This document shows, piece by piece, positions 9,472 through 18,700 of a stretch of DNA of 64,000 nucleotides. How positions within the stretch are numbered: position 1 is the stretch's first letter; each line of letters opens with the position of its first letter. The notes below the pieces were generated by a model. It made no database searches and was not told the DNA's origin. It saw nothing but the letters and a program-made list of their open reading frames with translations. The DNA comes from Leptolyngbya sp. FACHB-321 (lineage in GTDB: Bacteria > Cyanobacteriota > Cyanobacteriia > Leptolyngbyales > Leptolyngbyaceae), in NCBI RefSeq assembly GCF_014695975.1, contig NZ_JACJPI010000081.1, positions 62,001-126,000 of the forward strand, read 5' to 3'. The position numbers were made by a program, and so were the translations under genes.

Positions 9472-10419
9472 CTAAGCCCGTTTCTGTACCGTGAACAGAC
9501 CTTCGGGACGGTAACGGATCAAGACGATGACAGAAAAAAGCACGATGACTCGTGCCGCCGGATCGTTTAGCAAGTAGGCGATCGCGGAGTTGGCAGACCC
9601 AATCAGCACCGAACCTGCCAGCACGCCAATCAATTTGTCTACACCGCCCGTTACAACCGTCATCCAGGCATCCACTAGGTAGTCTTGTCCCATGGGTGGT
9701 GCCACGCTCTTTAAGGACGAAATGACTGAACCTGCAATACCAGCCAGACCACAGCCGTAAGCAAACGTTGCCATGTCTACTAGGCTCGTATTCACGCCCA
9801 AACACCGCGTCATCTCCCGGTTTTGCGTCACTGCCCGAATCTGACGACCCAGAGCTGTCTTGTAGAGTAAGAACGCCGTTAACCCTAGTAATGCGATCGC
9901 TACAGCAAAGATGAACAGCCGATAGTACGAGATTTCAACTGACTGACCACCTGCATTAAAGAGGGATAGATTGCCTTTAATATAGGGCGGTGCTTTCACA
10001 TACTTTAGCTGTGCCGTAAAGATCAGCTTGACAACACCTTGCAACACAATGCTGAGCCCCCACGTTGCCAGCAGTGTTTCTAGCGGTCGCCCATACAGCT
10101 TTCGGATAATGGTAATTTCAACGATCGCCCCAATTACTGCCGTCAGCAAGAAGGCAAAGGGAATCGTGAGCAGCAAATCCATCTTGAAGTTCTTTTGCAG
10201 CACAAAGGTAGTGTATGCACCCAGCATGATGAACTCACCATGTGCCAGGTTGATGATCCGCATCACTCCAAAGGTAATTGCCAAACCTAACCCAGTTAGC
10301 AGCAAAATACCTATGATCCCGATACCATTCAAAAGTTGATTGGCAAAGGCGATCGGGTCAATGCTTTTTGCTGGTGGAGACGACTGTGCTAGATAGACCA
10401 GAGACGAAAGAAAATCCAT
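9472..10419 (-). CDS. urtB: urea ABC transporter permease UrtB
   Basis: A LivH-like permease of 315 residues. It contains the family stretch GLGLAITFGVMRIINLAHGE near residues 43-62 and the conserved MTVVTGGVDKLIGVLAGS segment near the C-terminus. With UrtC it forms the membrane channel for urea import. It begins about 100 bases downstream of urtA, after a hairpin terminator, so it is probably transcribed at a lower level than the binding protein. Confidence 0.94.
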   Translation of the reverse strand: MDFLSSLVYLAQSSPPAKSIDPIAFANQLLNGIGIIGILLLTGLGLAITFGVMRIINLAHGEFIMLGAYTTFVLQKNFKMDLLLTIPFAFLLTAVIGAIVEITIIRKLYGRPLETLLATWGLSIVLQGVVKLIFTAQLKYVKAPPYIKGNLSLFNAGGQSVEISYYRLFIFAVAIALLGLTAFLLYKTALGRQIRAVTQNREMTRCLGVNTSLVDMATFAYGCGLAGIAGSVISSLKSVAPPMGQDYLVDAWMTVVTGGVDKLIGVLAGSVLIGSANSAIAYLLNDPAARVIVLFSVIVLIRYRPEGLFTVQKRA

Positions 10420-10465
10420 GAACCCCCCTACTCAACCAGAACAGCATCTTGTCAAATGAGCGTGA

Positions 10466-10506
10466 TAAAAACAGCCTGACCAAACACGATCGCATCCAGT
10501 CAGGCT
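10466..10506 (-). terminator. intrinsic terminator between urtA and urtB
   Basis: Read on the minus strand, AGCCTGAC (10506-10499) pairs perfectly with GTCAGGCT (10480-10473) across an 18-base loop and is followed by G and a run of five T (10471-10467). It starts only about 15 bases after the urtA stop. Such partial terminators behind binding-protein genes usually allow read-through to the permease genes while giving excess binding protein. Confidence 0.75.
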
Positions 10507-10520
10507 CAGGTTTGCAGGCG

Positions 10521-11918
10521 CTATGCCTGCTTCAGAAACTCAACCGGAATATCCTTCTTCGTTTCTATAGTGGGGTTGCTGCGATCGTCCGGTGTTTTGT
10601 GCTTGCAGATCCGACCCTTGTAGAGCGCTTGACTCCAGGGAATCGGCTTCACTGCCGCCTCGGTGGAAAACACAATTTCTGCCTGTCCATCTTCTTTCCA
10701 CTTGCCAATGCGGGAGTACAGATAGGTGTGGTAATTGTCTGGGTCAACTTTGACGGTGCCCTGTGGTGCCTTAAATTCTTGCCCACGAGTGGCTTCACGT
10801 AGGTTGGCGGTTGTCAATTCCTTGCCTTCGCTCACGCACTTCTCCATCGCCTGTGCCATAAAGAAGGTTTGGAGATAGGCGGCTTCCATCACCCCATTAG
10901 TTACACGATCGGGACCAAACTTTGCCTTGAACTGTTCTACAAACGCTTTGTTTTCGGGCGTATCAACCGTTTGGAAATAGTTAAAGCTGCTGTAGTGCCC
11001 TTCGGCAAACTCAGAACCCATCGCCTGAATTTCTTCTTCGGTGGTGGGGTACGCCATGATGGGCGTGTCGGCTGACGTGAGTCCAGCGTCTTTGTACTGC
11101 TTGTAGAACGCGGGAATGCTATCACCCACCAAGTTGCTCAACACAAAGTCAGGTTTTGCCTGCTTGATTTTGTTAATGATGGTGATGAACTCGGTTGTCC
11201 CCAGTGCAGCATATTCATCGCCAACTACTTCTCCACCGGCTTTGACAAGCTCGGCTTTCGCAATCCGGTTGCTTTCTTTGGGGTAGATGTAGTCAGACCC
11301 GATGAAGAAGCCTTTCTTGCCAAAGTTTTTAGCGCAGTAAGGGATCGAGTCGGTGATTTGCTGGTTCGGTGCTGCGCCCGTGTAGATGACGTTGGAGCTA
11401 CACTCGTTTCCTTCGTAGTAAACGGGGTAGTAGAGCATTTTGTCTTTTTCTTCAAAGACAGGCAGTACAGATTTGCGGCTGGCGGAGGTATAGCAACCCA
11501 GGACGCAAACCACTTTGTCTTCGTCGATCAACCGCTTTGACATCTGGTTGTACAAATCCCAGTTGGAGTCTGGGTTGACGACCACTTGCTCAATCTTTTT
11601 GCCCTTAATCCCTTGCTTACCTGCCCAGGGACCTTTGCCTTCGTTGATTTGCTCGATCGCCAAAAAGGTAGCGTCTTGCAGAGATTTTTCCACAATGGCG
11701 ATCGATCCCGTTGTGGAGTACATTACCCCAACCTTGATGCCATCGCCAGATGCGGTTGATGCCACCGGGCTAGCACCAGGTGATGCAGCGGTATCACCCG
11801 TTTGGGTGCCGCCAGAGCAAGCGGCAAGAATACTAGAGCCAAGTGCAAGCGAACCATACTGGATAAACCGACGACGGTTGATGCCACCAAGTATGATCTG
11901 GGATCGACGCGACTTCAT
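10521..11918 (-). CDS. urtA: urea ABC transporter substrate-binding lipoprotein UrtA
   Basis: The periplasmic urea-binding component, 465 residues. The start at 11918 is supported by AAGGAG 9 bases upstream; the frame stays open for 69 more codons upstream, but that stretch overlaps the promoter. The N-terminus combines a twin-arginine-like motif (NRRRFIQ) with a lipobox (SSILAAC), suggesting a Tat-exported lipoprotein. A Ser/Ala/Thr/Pro-rich linker follows. The mature part carries UrtA-type sequence (VGVMYSTTGSIAIVEKSL, YYPVYYEGNECSSNVIYTGA). First gene of the urtABCDE operon, controlled by the NtcA-type promoter at about 12065. Confidence 0.95.
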   Translation of the reverse strand: MKSRRSQIILGGINRRRFIQYGSLALGSSILAACSGGTQTGDTAASPGASPVASTASGDGIKVGVMYSTTGSIAIVEKSLQDATFLAIEQINEGKGPWAGKQGIKGKKIEQVVVNPDSNWDLYNQMSKRLIDEDKVVCVLGCYTSASRKSVLPVFEEKDKMLYYPVYYEGNECSSNVIYTGAAPNQQITDSIPYCAKNFGKKGFFIGSDYIYPKESNRIAKAELVKAGGEVVGDEYAALGTTEFITIINKIKQAKPDFVLSNLVGDSIPAFYKQYKDAGLTSADTPIMAYPTTEEEIQAMGSEFAEGHYSSFNYFQTVDTPENKAFVEQFKAKFGPDRVTNGVMEAAYLQTFFMAQAMEKCVSEGKELTTANLREATRGQEFKAPQGTVKVDPDNYHTYLYSRIGKWKEDGQAEIVFSTEAAVKPIPWSQALYKGRICKHKTPDDRSNPTIETKKDIPVEFLKQA

Positions 11919-12036
11919 GAAGCAATTCTCCTTCCTGTAAAAAGCTTGTATGTGCAATCCCATGCAACCGAGCTGGCGCGATCGCGAAGCCCGACTTAGT
12001 AATCCTTTATGTAGAGGAGTGCAGCAATACTGTGTG

Positions 12037-12078
12037 ATATTAGAGTTACGCCTGCACAGTATTTGTATCTGGCTATAC
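12037..12078 (-). promoter_or_regulatory. NtcA-activated promoter of urtABCDE
   Basis: A perfect NtcA operator GTA-N8-TAC lies at 12065-12078 (GTATCTGGCTATAC on the plus strand). Reading toward urtA on the minus strand, 22 bases separate it from TAATAT (12042-12037), a TAN3T -10 box. This is the canonical class II NtcA promoter spacing. Transcription would begin around 12030, leaving a leader of about 110 bases before urtA. NtcA activates nitrogen-scavenging genes when 2-oxoglutarate rises, so the operon should be induced under nitrogen limitation. Confidence 0.85.
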
Positions 12079-12267
12079 AAATAACTTTTGGTCAAGCTTA
12101 AAAGGCACTCGGTGAGCCAGATCACAAGCTACCAAAGAGATAGATCACAAATTGCTAAGGGCATACGTTAATGCCGCGATCGCTCCTTTGTCCCAGCACG
12201 TAGACAAGCTGCCTTGAGTCATTGGGCTTTGACCCCTTTAGCAGCACGACAGCGTTGAGCTTTCAAC

Positions 12268-12900
12268 TTATGCAGAGGTTTGCACTTGATTTGTGTGGAG
12301 GCTTGGTGGCAAGTTGGCAACCAGAAAAGCAATGACAGCCGTTAACCCTTCCTGAGTTTTGAGATTGGAAAAGATGAATGGCTTGGTGCCCCGCATTTTT
12401 TTGGCATCTCGATCCATCACGTCTAAATCTGCACCGACATAAGGGGCTAGGTCAATTTTGTTGATCACTAACAGATCAGACTTGGTGATTCCTGGACCAC
12501 CCTTGCGGGGAATTTTGTCGCCACCCGCGACATCGATCACATAGATGGTGAGATCCACTAATTCTGGGCTGAATGTGGCTGCTAGGTTATCGCCGCCGCT
12601 TTCTACAAACACCAGATCGAGATCAAGAAATTGCTGCTCCAGGTCTTCGATCGCCGCCAGGTTCATTGATGCATCTTCCCGAATTGCCGTATGCGGACAG
12701 CCTCCTGTTTCTACCCCACGGATGCGATCGCCCTCTAATGCCTGACTCCGCACCAAAAACTGCGCGTCTTCCTGGGTGTAAATATCGTTGGTGACAACTG
12801 CCAGATTGTAGCGATCACGCAGCGCCTTACACAACGCCTCCACCAGCGCTGTCTTCCCTGACCCAACCGGACCCGCGACCCCAACTCGAAACGCACTCAT
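12268..12900 (-). CDS. ureG: urease accessory GTPase UreG
   Basis: The SIMIBI-class GTPase that drives nickel delivery to urease with UreE, UreF and UreH/D. The 210-residue protein has P-loop [14 protein letters not shown] at about residues 10-23, the metal-binding C68-P69-H70 motif in [25 protein letters not shown], and a guanine-specificity motif (VINKIDL). No other urease gene is in the window, so the structural genes must lie elsewhere. It lies upstream of urtA in the same direction, but 349 bases and a separate promoter intervene. No clear ribosome binding site precedes the ATG. Confidence 0.95.
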   Translation of the reverse strand: MSAFRVGVAGPVGSGKTALVEALCKALRDRYNLAVVTNDIYTQEDAQFLVRSQALEGDRIRGVETGGCPHTAIREDASMNLAAIEDLEQQFLDLDLVFVESGGDNLAATFSPELVDLTIYVIDVAGGDKIPRKGGPGITKSDLLVINKIDLAPYVGADLDVMDRDAKKMRGTKPFIFSNLKTQEGLTAVIAFLVANLPPSLHTNQVQTSA

Positions 12901-13050
12901 AGGATTTTTAACTTACGAACTCTAGATTCTAAAACGATACTGCCCCAATGCTTAAAGTTGAACTTGGCAGAGTAACCACAGACTAATTTAGCAATTAACC
13001 AATTCTCCGATTTTAGAAAACATGGATAATGTGCTTTCTTTACATCAGCG

Positions 13051-13316
13051 TTTAACCTTCATATTTTGTTAAAGAAAACCGAAGCAGGGCGAACCGTTGC
13101 GTCGATCGCTGAGTTAGCAAATTTTCAGGTGAAAGCTGATACTCGCACGGAAGCATTAACAGTAATTCAAGCATTGGTAAGCAATCGATTGAAAAATGTT
13201 GAATTATTGCCGTTAGCAGCCTCTTTAAAGCAATTTGATTGAAAGAATCCCTGGGCAGATTTTATCTGTATGCTGAGGGTGACACTGAGTTTGCAGAATT
13301 AGCAGAGCAAGGTTAA
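13051..13316 (+). pseudogene. relic of a small antitoxin-like protein
   Basis: From about 13072 the frame reads KKTEAGRTVASIAELANFQV and continues through KADTRTEALTVIQALV to a TGA at 13240. The same frame resumes with KNPWADFICML, then must shift at about 13275 to give EGDTEFAELAEQG ending at 13316. This order (TEAG..VASIAE, repeated-helix region, NPW..F.GM, D..F.ELAEQ) recalls small cyanobacterial proteins encoded just upstream of PIN-domain toxins. No start codon remains in frame, and there is one in-frame stop and one frameshift. It lies 32 bases before the VapC relic. The family assignment is from memory. Confidence 0.6.
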
Positions 13317-13348
13317 TTAGAGCGCTAACAGGATGACGCTCATCTGTC

Positions 13349-13770
13349 ATGAGTGCTTGGATTTGAGTTACCGATCACGTTTCGTTGCTGCTAGCAGGAC
13401 ATTGCAAGATTAGTCGTCGAATGACTGAAGTGGAAGCAGATGTTTCTCTCTCAGTTGTAACGGTTCAAGAACTTTTTAATGGCTGGATATCGCAAATCAA
13501 CAATTCAAATGACGTACAAGATTTAGTGCGGCTGTATAGCAAGCTAAACCAAGAGATCGCACTGTGTAAGCAAGTACCTGTGGCAGAGTTTAATCAAGCT
13601 GCTGGCGATTGTTATCAACAACTGTTAATTAACACTCTTACATTATCAAAAGGGCGCTTGCAAAAAGATATGCGGATTGCTGCGATCGCATTATCAATTG
13701 AGGCAACTGTTGTCGCACGCAACCATCAATTTCCCAAATTCCAGGGTTGCCGCTAGAGGGTTGGACATAG
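13349..13770 (+). pseudogene. VapC-like PIN-domain toxin relic
   Basis: ATG 13349 reads MSAWI, then TGA (13364-13366), then VTDHVSLLLAGH and on through VEADVSLSVVTVQELF and LQKDMRIAAIALSIEATVVA. That layout matches PIN-domain proteins that normally start near LDTDHVSLLL. The first catalytic Asp (of LDTDH) is replaced by Val next to the stop. Near 13739 the frame must shift to reach a C-terminus PGLPLEGWT ending at TAG 13768-13770. It carries at least three lesions: a nonsense codon, loss of a catalytic residue and a frameshift. A TTG at 13385 could still start a 123-residue fragment, but without the N-terminal active-site residue. Confidence 0.7.
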
Positions 13771-13957
13771 GAGGGCTAAACGATCGCCTTGTAAAACCAA
13801 AGTTTTAGCTGAATTGAGCAGGTCGCTAAAAATAGTGATGGGGCAAAAACTTTAAAGGATGTGCTTTAAAGATTATCCCAGAGCAGAATTCTTAAAAACC
13901 AACAGTACTGGCTGGTGATCGAGTGGCTTGTATTTCAAAAAGTAACCTGGCGACTCG

Positions 13958-14755
13958 TTAACCAAAGGCTTGCAGTGGTCGTCGCTTCTTTCGGCTAAAG
14001 ACCAGTAGGGCGACCAGCACGATCGACAGCACGATCGCCGTTATCCAGATCGCTGGGTTGGCAGCCTGACGTACCGCGATCGCGATATATGCCCAAACAA
14101 AGACGAGCGTAAAGGTAATATCTGCCTGCCGCAACGCAACAGTAGCAGCGATCGTGGCACTCACCAGCAGCATAATTACCGTCCAGGTAGTTGCGTTGAT
14201 GCCCCACCCTTGCCATCCAGCCGCATACAGTGCTGATGCCACATTGACGACCGTTGCAACTGAGATCCAGCCGAGATAAAGGCTAAAGGGCAGGTGTGCA
14301 AAGCGCAGGCGATCGCGCGAGACTCGTACGTTGCCGCTGCTCAATTGTAGGTATGCCCCAATGAGCGCTAGCAGTATGCCCAGCATTGCCACGATCGACA
14401 GCCCAAAGAACCGCAGCGTAAAGAGATACACCCAAATGATCTGCGCGACACAGGCAACAATCAGCAGCCAGTTCACCCGCTGAAACGTGGGATGGCGACG
14501 TTGAGCTGGACGAAGCTGGTAAAAGCCGTAGGCAAGCAACCCAAGGTAAATAAGTCCCCAAATGGCAAAGGCATAGTTGGCGGGCGTAATCTGCACCCCT
14601 TGCAGAATCGTGTTGGCGATCGCGCCAATATTCAGCCCTTTCGGCGGATACAGGTTAGACAGTACATTTACCATCAGCGTGGCGAAGATCGCTATGAGGG
14701 TGGCGATCGCCAAACCCAGCCCTGAACCTGGTTCTCGCGTAAATGTTCTTATCAT
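13958..14755 (-). CDS. TspO/MBR-related multi-spanning membrane protein
   Basis: 265 residues with about eight hydrophobic segments. NYAFAIWGLIYLGLLAYGFYQL resembles the tryptophan-rich TspO/MBR family core, but the protein is about 100 residues longer than classical TspO (about 160 residues) and extends through additional helices ending in a basic tail (SRKKRRPL). Proteins of this longer type are often annotated as tryptophan-rich sensory protein. Ligand and role are unknown; tetrapyrrole or stress signalling is only an extrapolation from true TspO. It stands alone on the minus strand. Confidence 0.7.
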   Translation of the reverse strand: MIRTFTREPGSGLGLAIATLIAIFATLMVNVLSNLYPPKGLNIGAIANTILQGVQITPANYAFAIWGLIYLGLLAYGFYQLRPAQRRHPTFQRVNWLLIVACVAQIIWVYLFTLRFFGLSIVAMLGILLALIGAYLQLSSGNVRVSRDRLRFAHLPFSLYLGWISVATVVNVASALYAAGWQGWGINATTWTVIMLLVSATIAATVALRQADITFTLVFVWAYIAIAVRQAANPAIWITAIVLSIVLVALLVFSRKKRRPLQAFG

Positions 14756-14874
14756 TAGAGCGGTGCCTGCTGCATACTACATCCATCCTAAAGGGATGGA
14801 GCCATCCTGACGCTGCCTAATCCTAAAACACGGGTTACATTAAATAGGCTGTACAAAACCTGCATGAAGGCTTT

Positions 14875-15045
14875 ATGAGTAATGCCATTGAGTGGACAGT
14901 AGAAGCGGAAGCTCGCTTGAAGGAAATTCCGTTTTTCGTGCGTCCTGCTGCCCGCAAAAAGATTGAGAAATTTGCCCAGGAGTCTGGCATGACTCAGATT
15001 ACGATCGAGGTTTACGAACAGGCAAAGAAACAATTTGGCTCGTAG
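14875..15045 (+). CDS. small PCP_red-domain protein (protochlorophyllide reductase 57 kDa subunit-like)
   Basis: A 56-residue ORF. The sequence EAEARLKEIPFFVRPAAR followed by KKIEKFAQESG and ITIEVYEQAKKQF matches the C-terminal PCP_red domain of ChlB, the light-independent protochlorophyllide reductase subunit. Stand-alone copies of this domain are common in cyanobacteria and plastid-related genomes; their role is not settled. The ATG follows a short GAAGG-like sequence (CATGAAGGCTTT). It belongs with photosynthetic pigment biology and supports the cyanobacterial assignment. Confidence 0.85.
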   Translation: MSNAIEWTVEAEARLKEIPFFVRPAARKKIEKFAQESGMTQITIEVYEQAKKQFGS

Positions 15046-15123
15046 AACCAGACGGTAGCGATCAATCTGGTCAACGATTCGGTCAACTTCTAGATCTACG
15101 TCCACTGCAAATGTGAGATCGGT

Positions 15124-15279
15124 ATGCCGCTAGTCACACTTACCATCGTGATGGTTGCCACCCTGGCGCTGATCAATCTGTTAGTGCTACCACTTGACTG
15201 GTTAAGTGCCTTGAGTCTGCCAACATGGCTCTATTTAACTGGGGCATTAGCGCTACTATCCTGGTGCCTCGACGATTAG
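15124..15279 (+). CDS. small hypothetical membrane protein
   Basis: A 51-residue ORF 78 bases after the PCP_red gene. Its content is almost entirely hydrophobic (VTLTIVMVATLALINLLVL, then TWLYLTGALALLSW), giving two likely membrane spans, with an acidic end (CLDD). The ribosome binding site is weak (GAGATCGGT). I do not recognise a family. Uninterrupted hydrophobic patterning and co-orientation with the preceding gene favour a real gene, but chance cannot be excluded. Confidence 0.5.
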   Translation: MPLVTLTIVMVATLALINLLVLPLDWLSALSLPTWLYLTGALALLSWCLDD

Positions 15280-15343
15280 CAAACGGCTATTGCCTGCCTG
15301 TTCAGCCTTCGCCTTCAGTTTGTATGCTTAAAAGCTTGCAGTC

Positions 15344-15493
15344 TTAAGTAGAAGGGCTAAATTAAGCACTACTGAGAGACCGGGTTGAGCACAGTCGAAA
15401 CCCGCCGACATATAGGACTGAGAGCCTTGAGACCTTGGCGTAAGTGCTCTGTCGAAAGGCAGCTTATCAATAATTATGCGCAGCTATTTAGTC
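15344..15493. repeat. diverged intergenic repeat, copy A
   Basis: TTAAGTAGAAGGGCTAAATT opens a block that also recurs at 20168-20400. Shared blocks include AGGGCTAAATTAAG, ACATATA(G/A)GACTGAGAG and GCAGCTT, and a closing CAGCTA(T/C)TTA. Copies A and B bracket the histidine kinase gene in the same orientation. The rest of the 15280-15729 gap contains no ORF I can support. Confidence 0.65.
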
Positions 15494-15729
15494 GTGGGAC
15501 GATCGCCGTGCTGCCAAGTGCAGGAAAATGGTCTGGGAGCGTGAGTGTCGCTACTGATTAGGGCAGACTCATAAAATATTTGGGCAGTCACGGACAGCCT
15601 CAGTCATTTGTAAGCAAAGCTCTAACAACGCGGGACTAATAACTGCGCCTCTACAACAGTCTCATGGCGTAGGTGAGATGGTTACAGATAAGCAGAATGC
15701 GTACTGAAGCAGGCAACCAGAGGGTAGAT

Positions 15730-18700
15730 ATGAAGGCAGTGCCACAAACAGAGGAAACGAAGCGGCTAGAGGCTCTGTTTCAGTACCAAATTCTGGATAC
15801 AGCGCCTGAGGAAGCCTTCGATGACCTGACGCAGCTAGCGGCTCAGGTTTGCGGTACACCGATGGCGATGATGACTCTGGTAGCGGGCGATCGCCAGTGG
15901 GTTAAGTCAAAAGTAGGGGTGGCGATCGATACCCTAGAGCTTCACGTTGGCTTTTGTGCCCTCTGCGTCGAACGGCGGGAGCCTCTCATCATTGCTGATA
16001 CCGCCGCTGATCCTCAGTTTGCCAAAAACGTAGTGGTAACAGATGCGCCGTATGTCCGCTTTTATCTGGCTGTTCCTTTAATTACACCATCAGGGTATGC
16101 GATCGGCACCCTTTGCGTGATGGATCGGCAGCCTCGCGAACCGCAGCCAGCGCTTGTGGATGCTCTTTGTCGGCTCGGTCGCCAGGTCGTCAGACAGCTA
16201 GAGCTACGCCTGAGTCTTGATGCCTTGACGACTGCGATCGACGAACGGCGGCAGGTCGAGGTCGCACTCCAACGCAGTGAAGGTCGCTTTCGGGGCGCGT
16301 TTGACTCTGCCGCAATCGGCATGGCGCTCGTTGGGCTTGATGGACGCTTCTTGCAAGTCAATCGCTCAATCTGCGCCATTTTTGGTTACTCCGAGTCAGA
16401 AATGCTGACCAAAACCTTTCAAGAGTTGACCTATCCTGATGACCTGGAGCAAAATTTGCGCTTTTTTCAGCAAATGTTGTTAGGCGAGGTTGAGTCCTAT
16501 CAGTTAGAAAAACGCTACCTTCACAAAACAGGGTATATAGTGTGGGTCTTGCTCACATCGTCTCTGTTGCGCGATGCCGAGGGCAACCCGCTACACCTGG
16601 TTTCTCAGCTTCAAGATATTACCCAGCGCAAGCTGACCGAACACGCCTTGCAGCAAAGCGAAGCCCATTTTCGTGACCTGGTGCAGAAGCTCTCAACAGG
16701 TATTGCGTTGCAGGGTTCAAAGGCTGAAATGTTGCTGGTTAACCCAGCCGCCCTAAAAATGTTGGGTCTAGACGAAGCCCAAATGATGGGGATGTCATCT
16801 CTAGATCCTCGCTGGCGAGTCGTGCATGAAGACGGCTCTCCCTTCCCTGGCGAAGAGCATCCTGTACCCCAGGCGATTGCCACTGGCAAACCTGTACATA
16901 ACGTCGTCATGGGCGTGTATCGTCCCAAATTCGGTGATCTGGCTTGGCTTTTAGTCAACGCCGACCCGCACTTCAACCCTGATGGCAGCATCCAGCACGT
17001 TCTTTGTTCCTTCAACAACATTACCGATCGCAAGCAAATTGAGGAAACCTTACGCAAGACTGAAGCTCGCAGTCAGGCGTTGCTTAATGCCCTTCCTGAC
17101 CTGATGCTGCGCGTCAACCGTGAGGGTGTTTACCTGGATGTCAAATTTGCTAAAGACTTTGGTACGCTTCTGCCGCCTGCTGAAATTATTGGCAAATGTG
17201 AAGCCGATGCCCTGCCTCCCGAAGTAGCTCAGAAGCGTCGCCACTGCCTGGAGCAAGCCCTTAAAACAGGCGAACTCCAATTTTGTGAATATCAACTGAC
17301 GCTGGAGGATGGTATTCACTATGAAGAAGCCCGCATTGCCGTTAGTGGTGATGATGAAGCCGTAATCATCGTGCGCGATGTCACCCAACGCAAACTGGCA
17401 GAAGCAGAGCTAGAAAGTCAAAACTACCGCGCCTACCTCCTTACAGCGATCACTCTCCGCATTCGGCAATCGCTGAAGCTAAGTGAGATTTTGAGTACAA
17501 CGGTGGCTGAGGTGCGCCAGTTTCTGCAAGTCGATCGCGTTCTCATGTATCGCTTTGAACCGAATTGGGATGGCACGGTTGTTGTGGAGTCGGTCGCTCC
17601 AGGCTGCATGTCTACCTTGGGAGCGATGGTTCAGGACACCTGCTTTAAAGATGGTGGTTGGCAAGTGTACTACCGGGGCAGAACGCAGATACTCGACGAT
17701 GTTGAACAGGCTTCCCTCTCCACCTGTTACAAAGACCTGCTGGCTCAATTTCAAGTGCGAGCCAATCTGGTAGTGCCCATTCTCGAAGGGCGCAGTGCCA
17801 CTGGCAAAACCAGGCTTTGGGGGTTGCTCATTGCTCATCATTGCGCTGCTCCTAGGCATTGGCGCACTTTTGAAATTGACTTTTTGACCCAGCTAGCCGA
17901 TCAGGTGGGCATTGCGCTGACGCAGGCGCATTTGTTAGTACGCGAAACCCAACAGCGCGAACAGTTAGCACAACATAATGTGGCGCTAGAGCAAGCCCGC
18001 CGCGAGGCAGAGCAAGCCTCTCAGATGAAAAGTACCTTTCTGGCAACTGTCAGCCACGAAATTCGCACACCAATGAACGGTGTCTTGGGCATGACTGGGC
18101 TGCTCAAGGAAACCAGCCTTAACCCAGAACAGCGCGATTTTGTCGAAACAATCCAGACCAGTGGTGAAACGCTGCTGCATTTGATCAATCAAATCCTCGA
18201 TTTTTCTAAGCTGGAAGCTGGGGAAATGGAGCTAGACGCGATCGACTTTAACTTAAACCTATGTGTCGAAGAGGTCGCAGGCATCCTGGCTCCCGTTGCC
18301 CATGCTAAACGGCTTGAACTGGCAACCCTTGTTTACCGAAACCTACCGACTCAACTTCGCGGCGATGCCAATCGGCTTCGGCAAATTCTGACCAATCTGG
18401 TGGGCAATGCGATTAAGTTCACCAGCGCTGGTGAGGTGGTGGTACAGGCATCGCTCATTGCTGAAACGTCTACCACAGCCACCATTATGTTCTCTGTAAC
18501 TGATACGGGTATTGGTATTCCTGCTGCTGGTCTAGAGCGGCTGTTCAAGCCGTTTTCGCAGGTAGATGCGTCTACCACACGACGCTATGGTGGTACAGGC
18601 TTGGGGTTAGCCATTGCCCGCCAGTTGGTCGAGCTGATGGGCGGCGAGATTGGAGTGGAAAGTACGCTGGGGCAAGGATCGCGGTTTTGGTTCACGCTGA

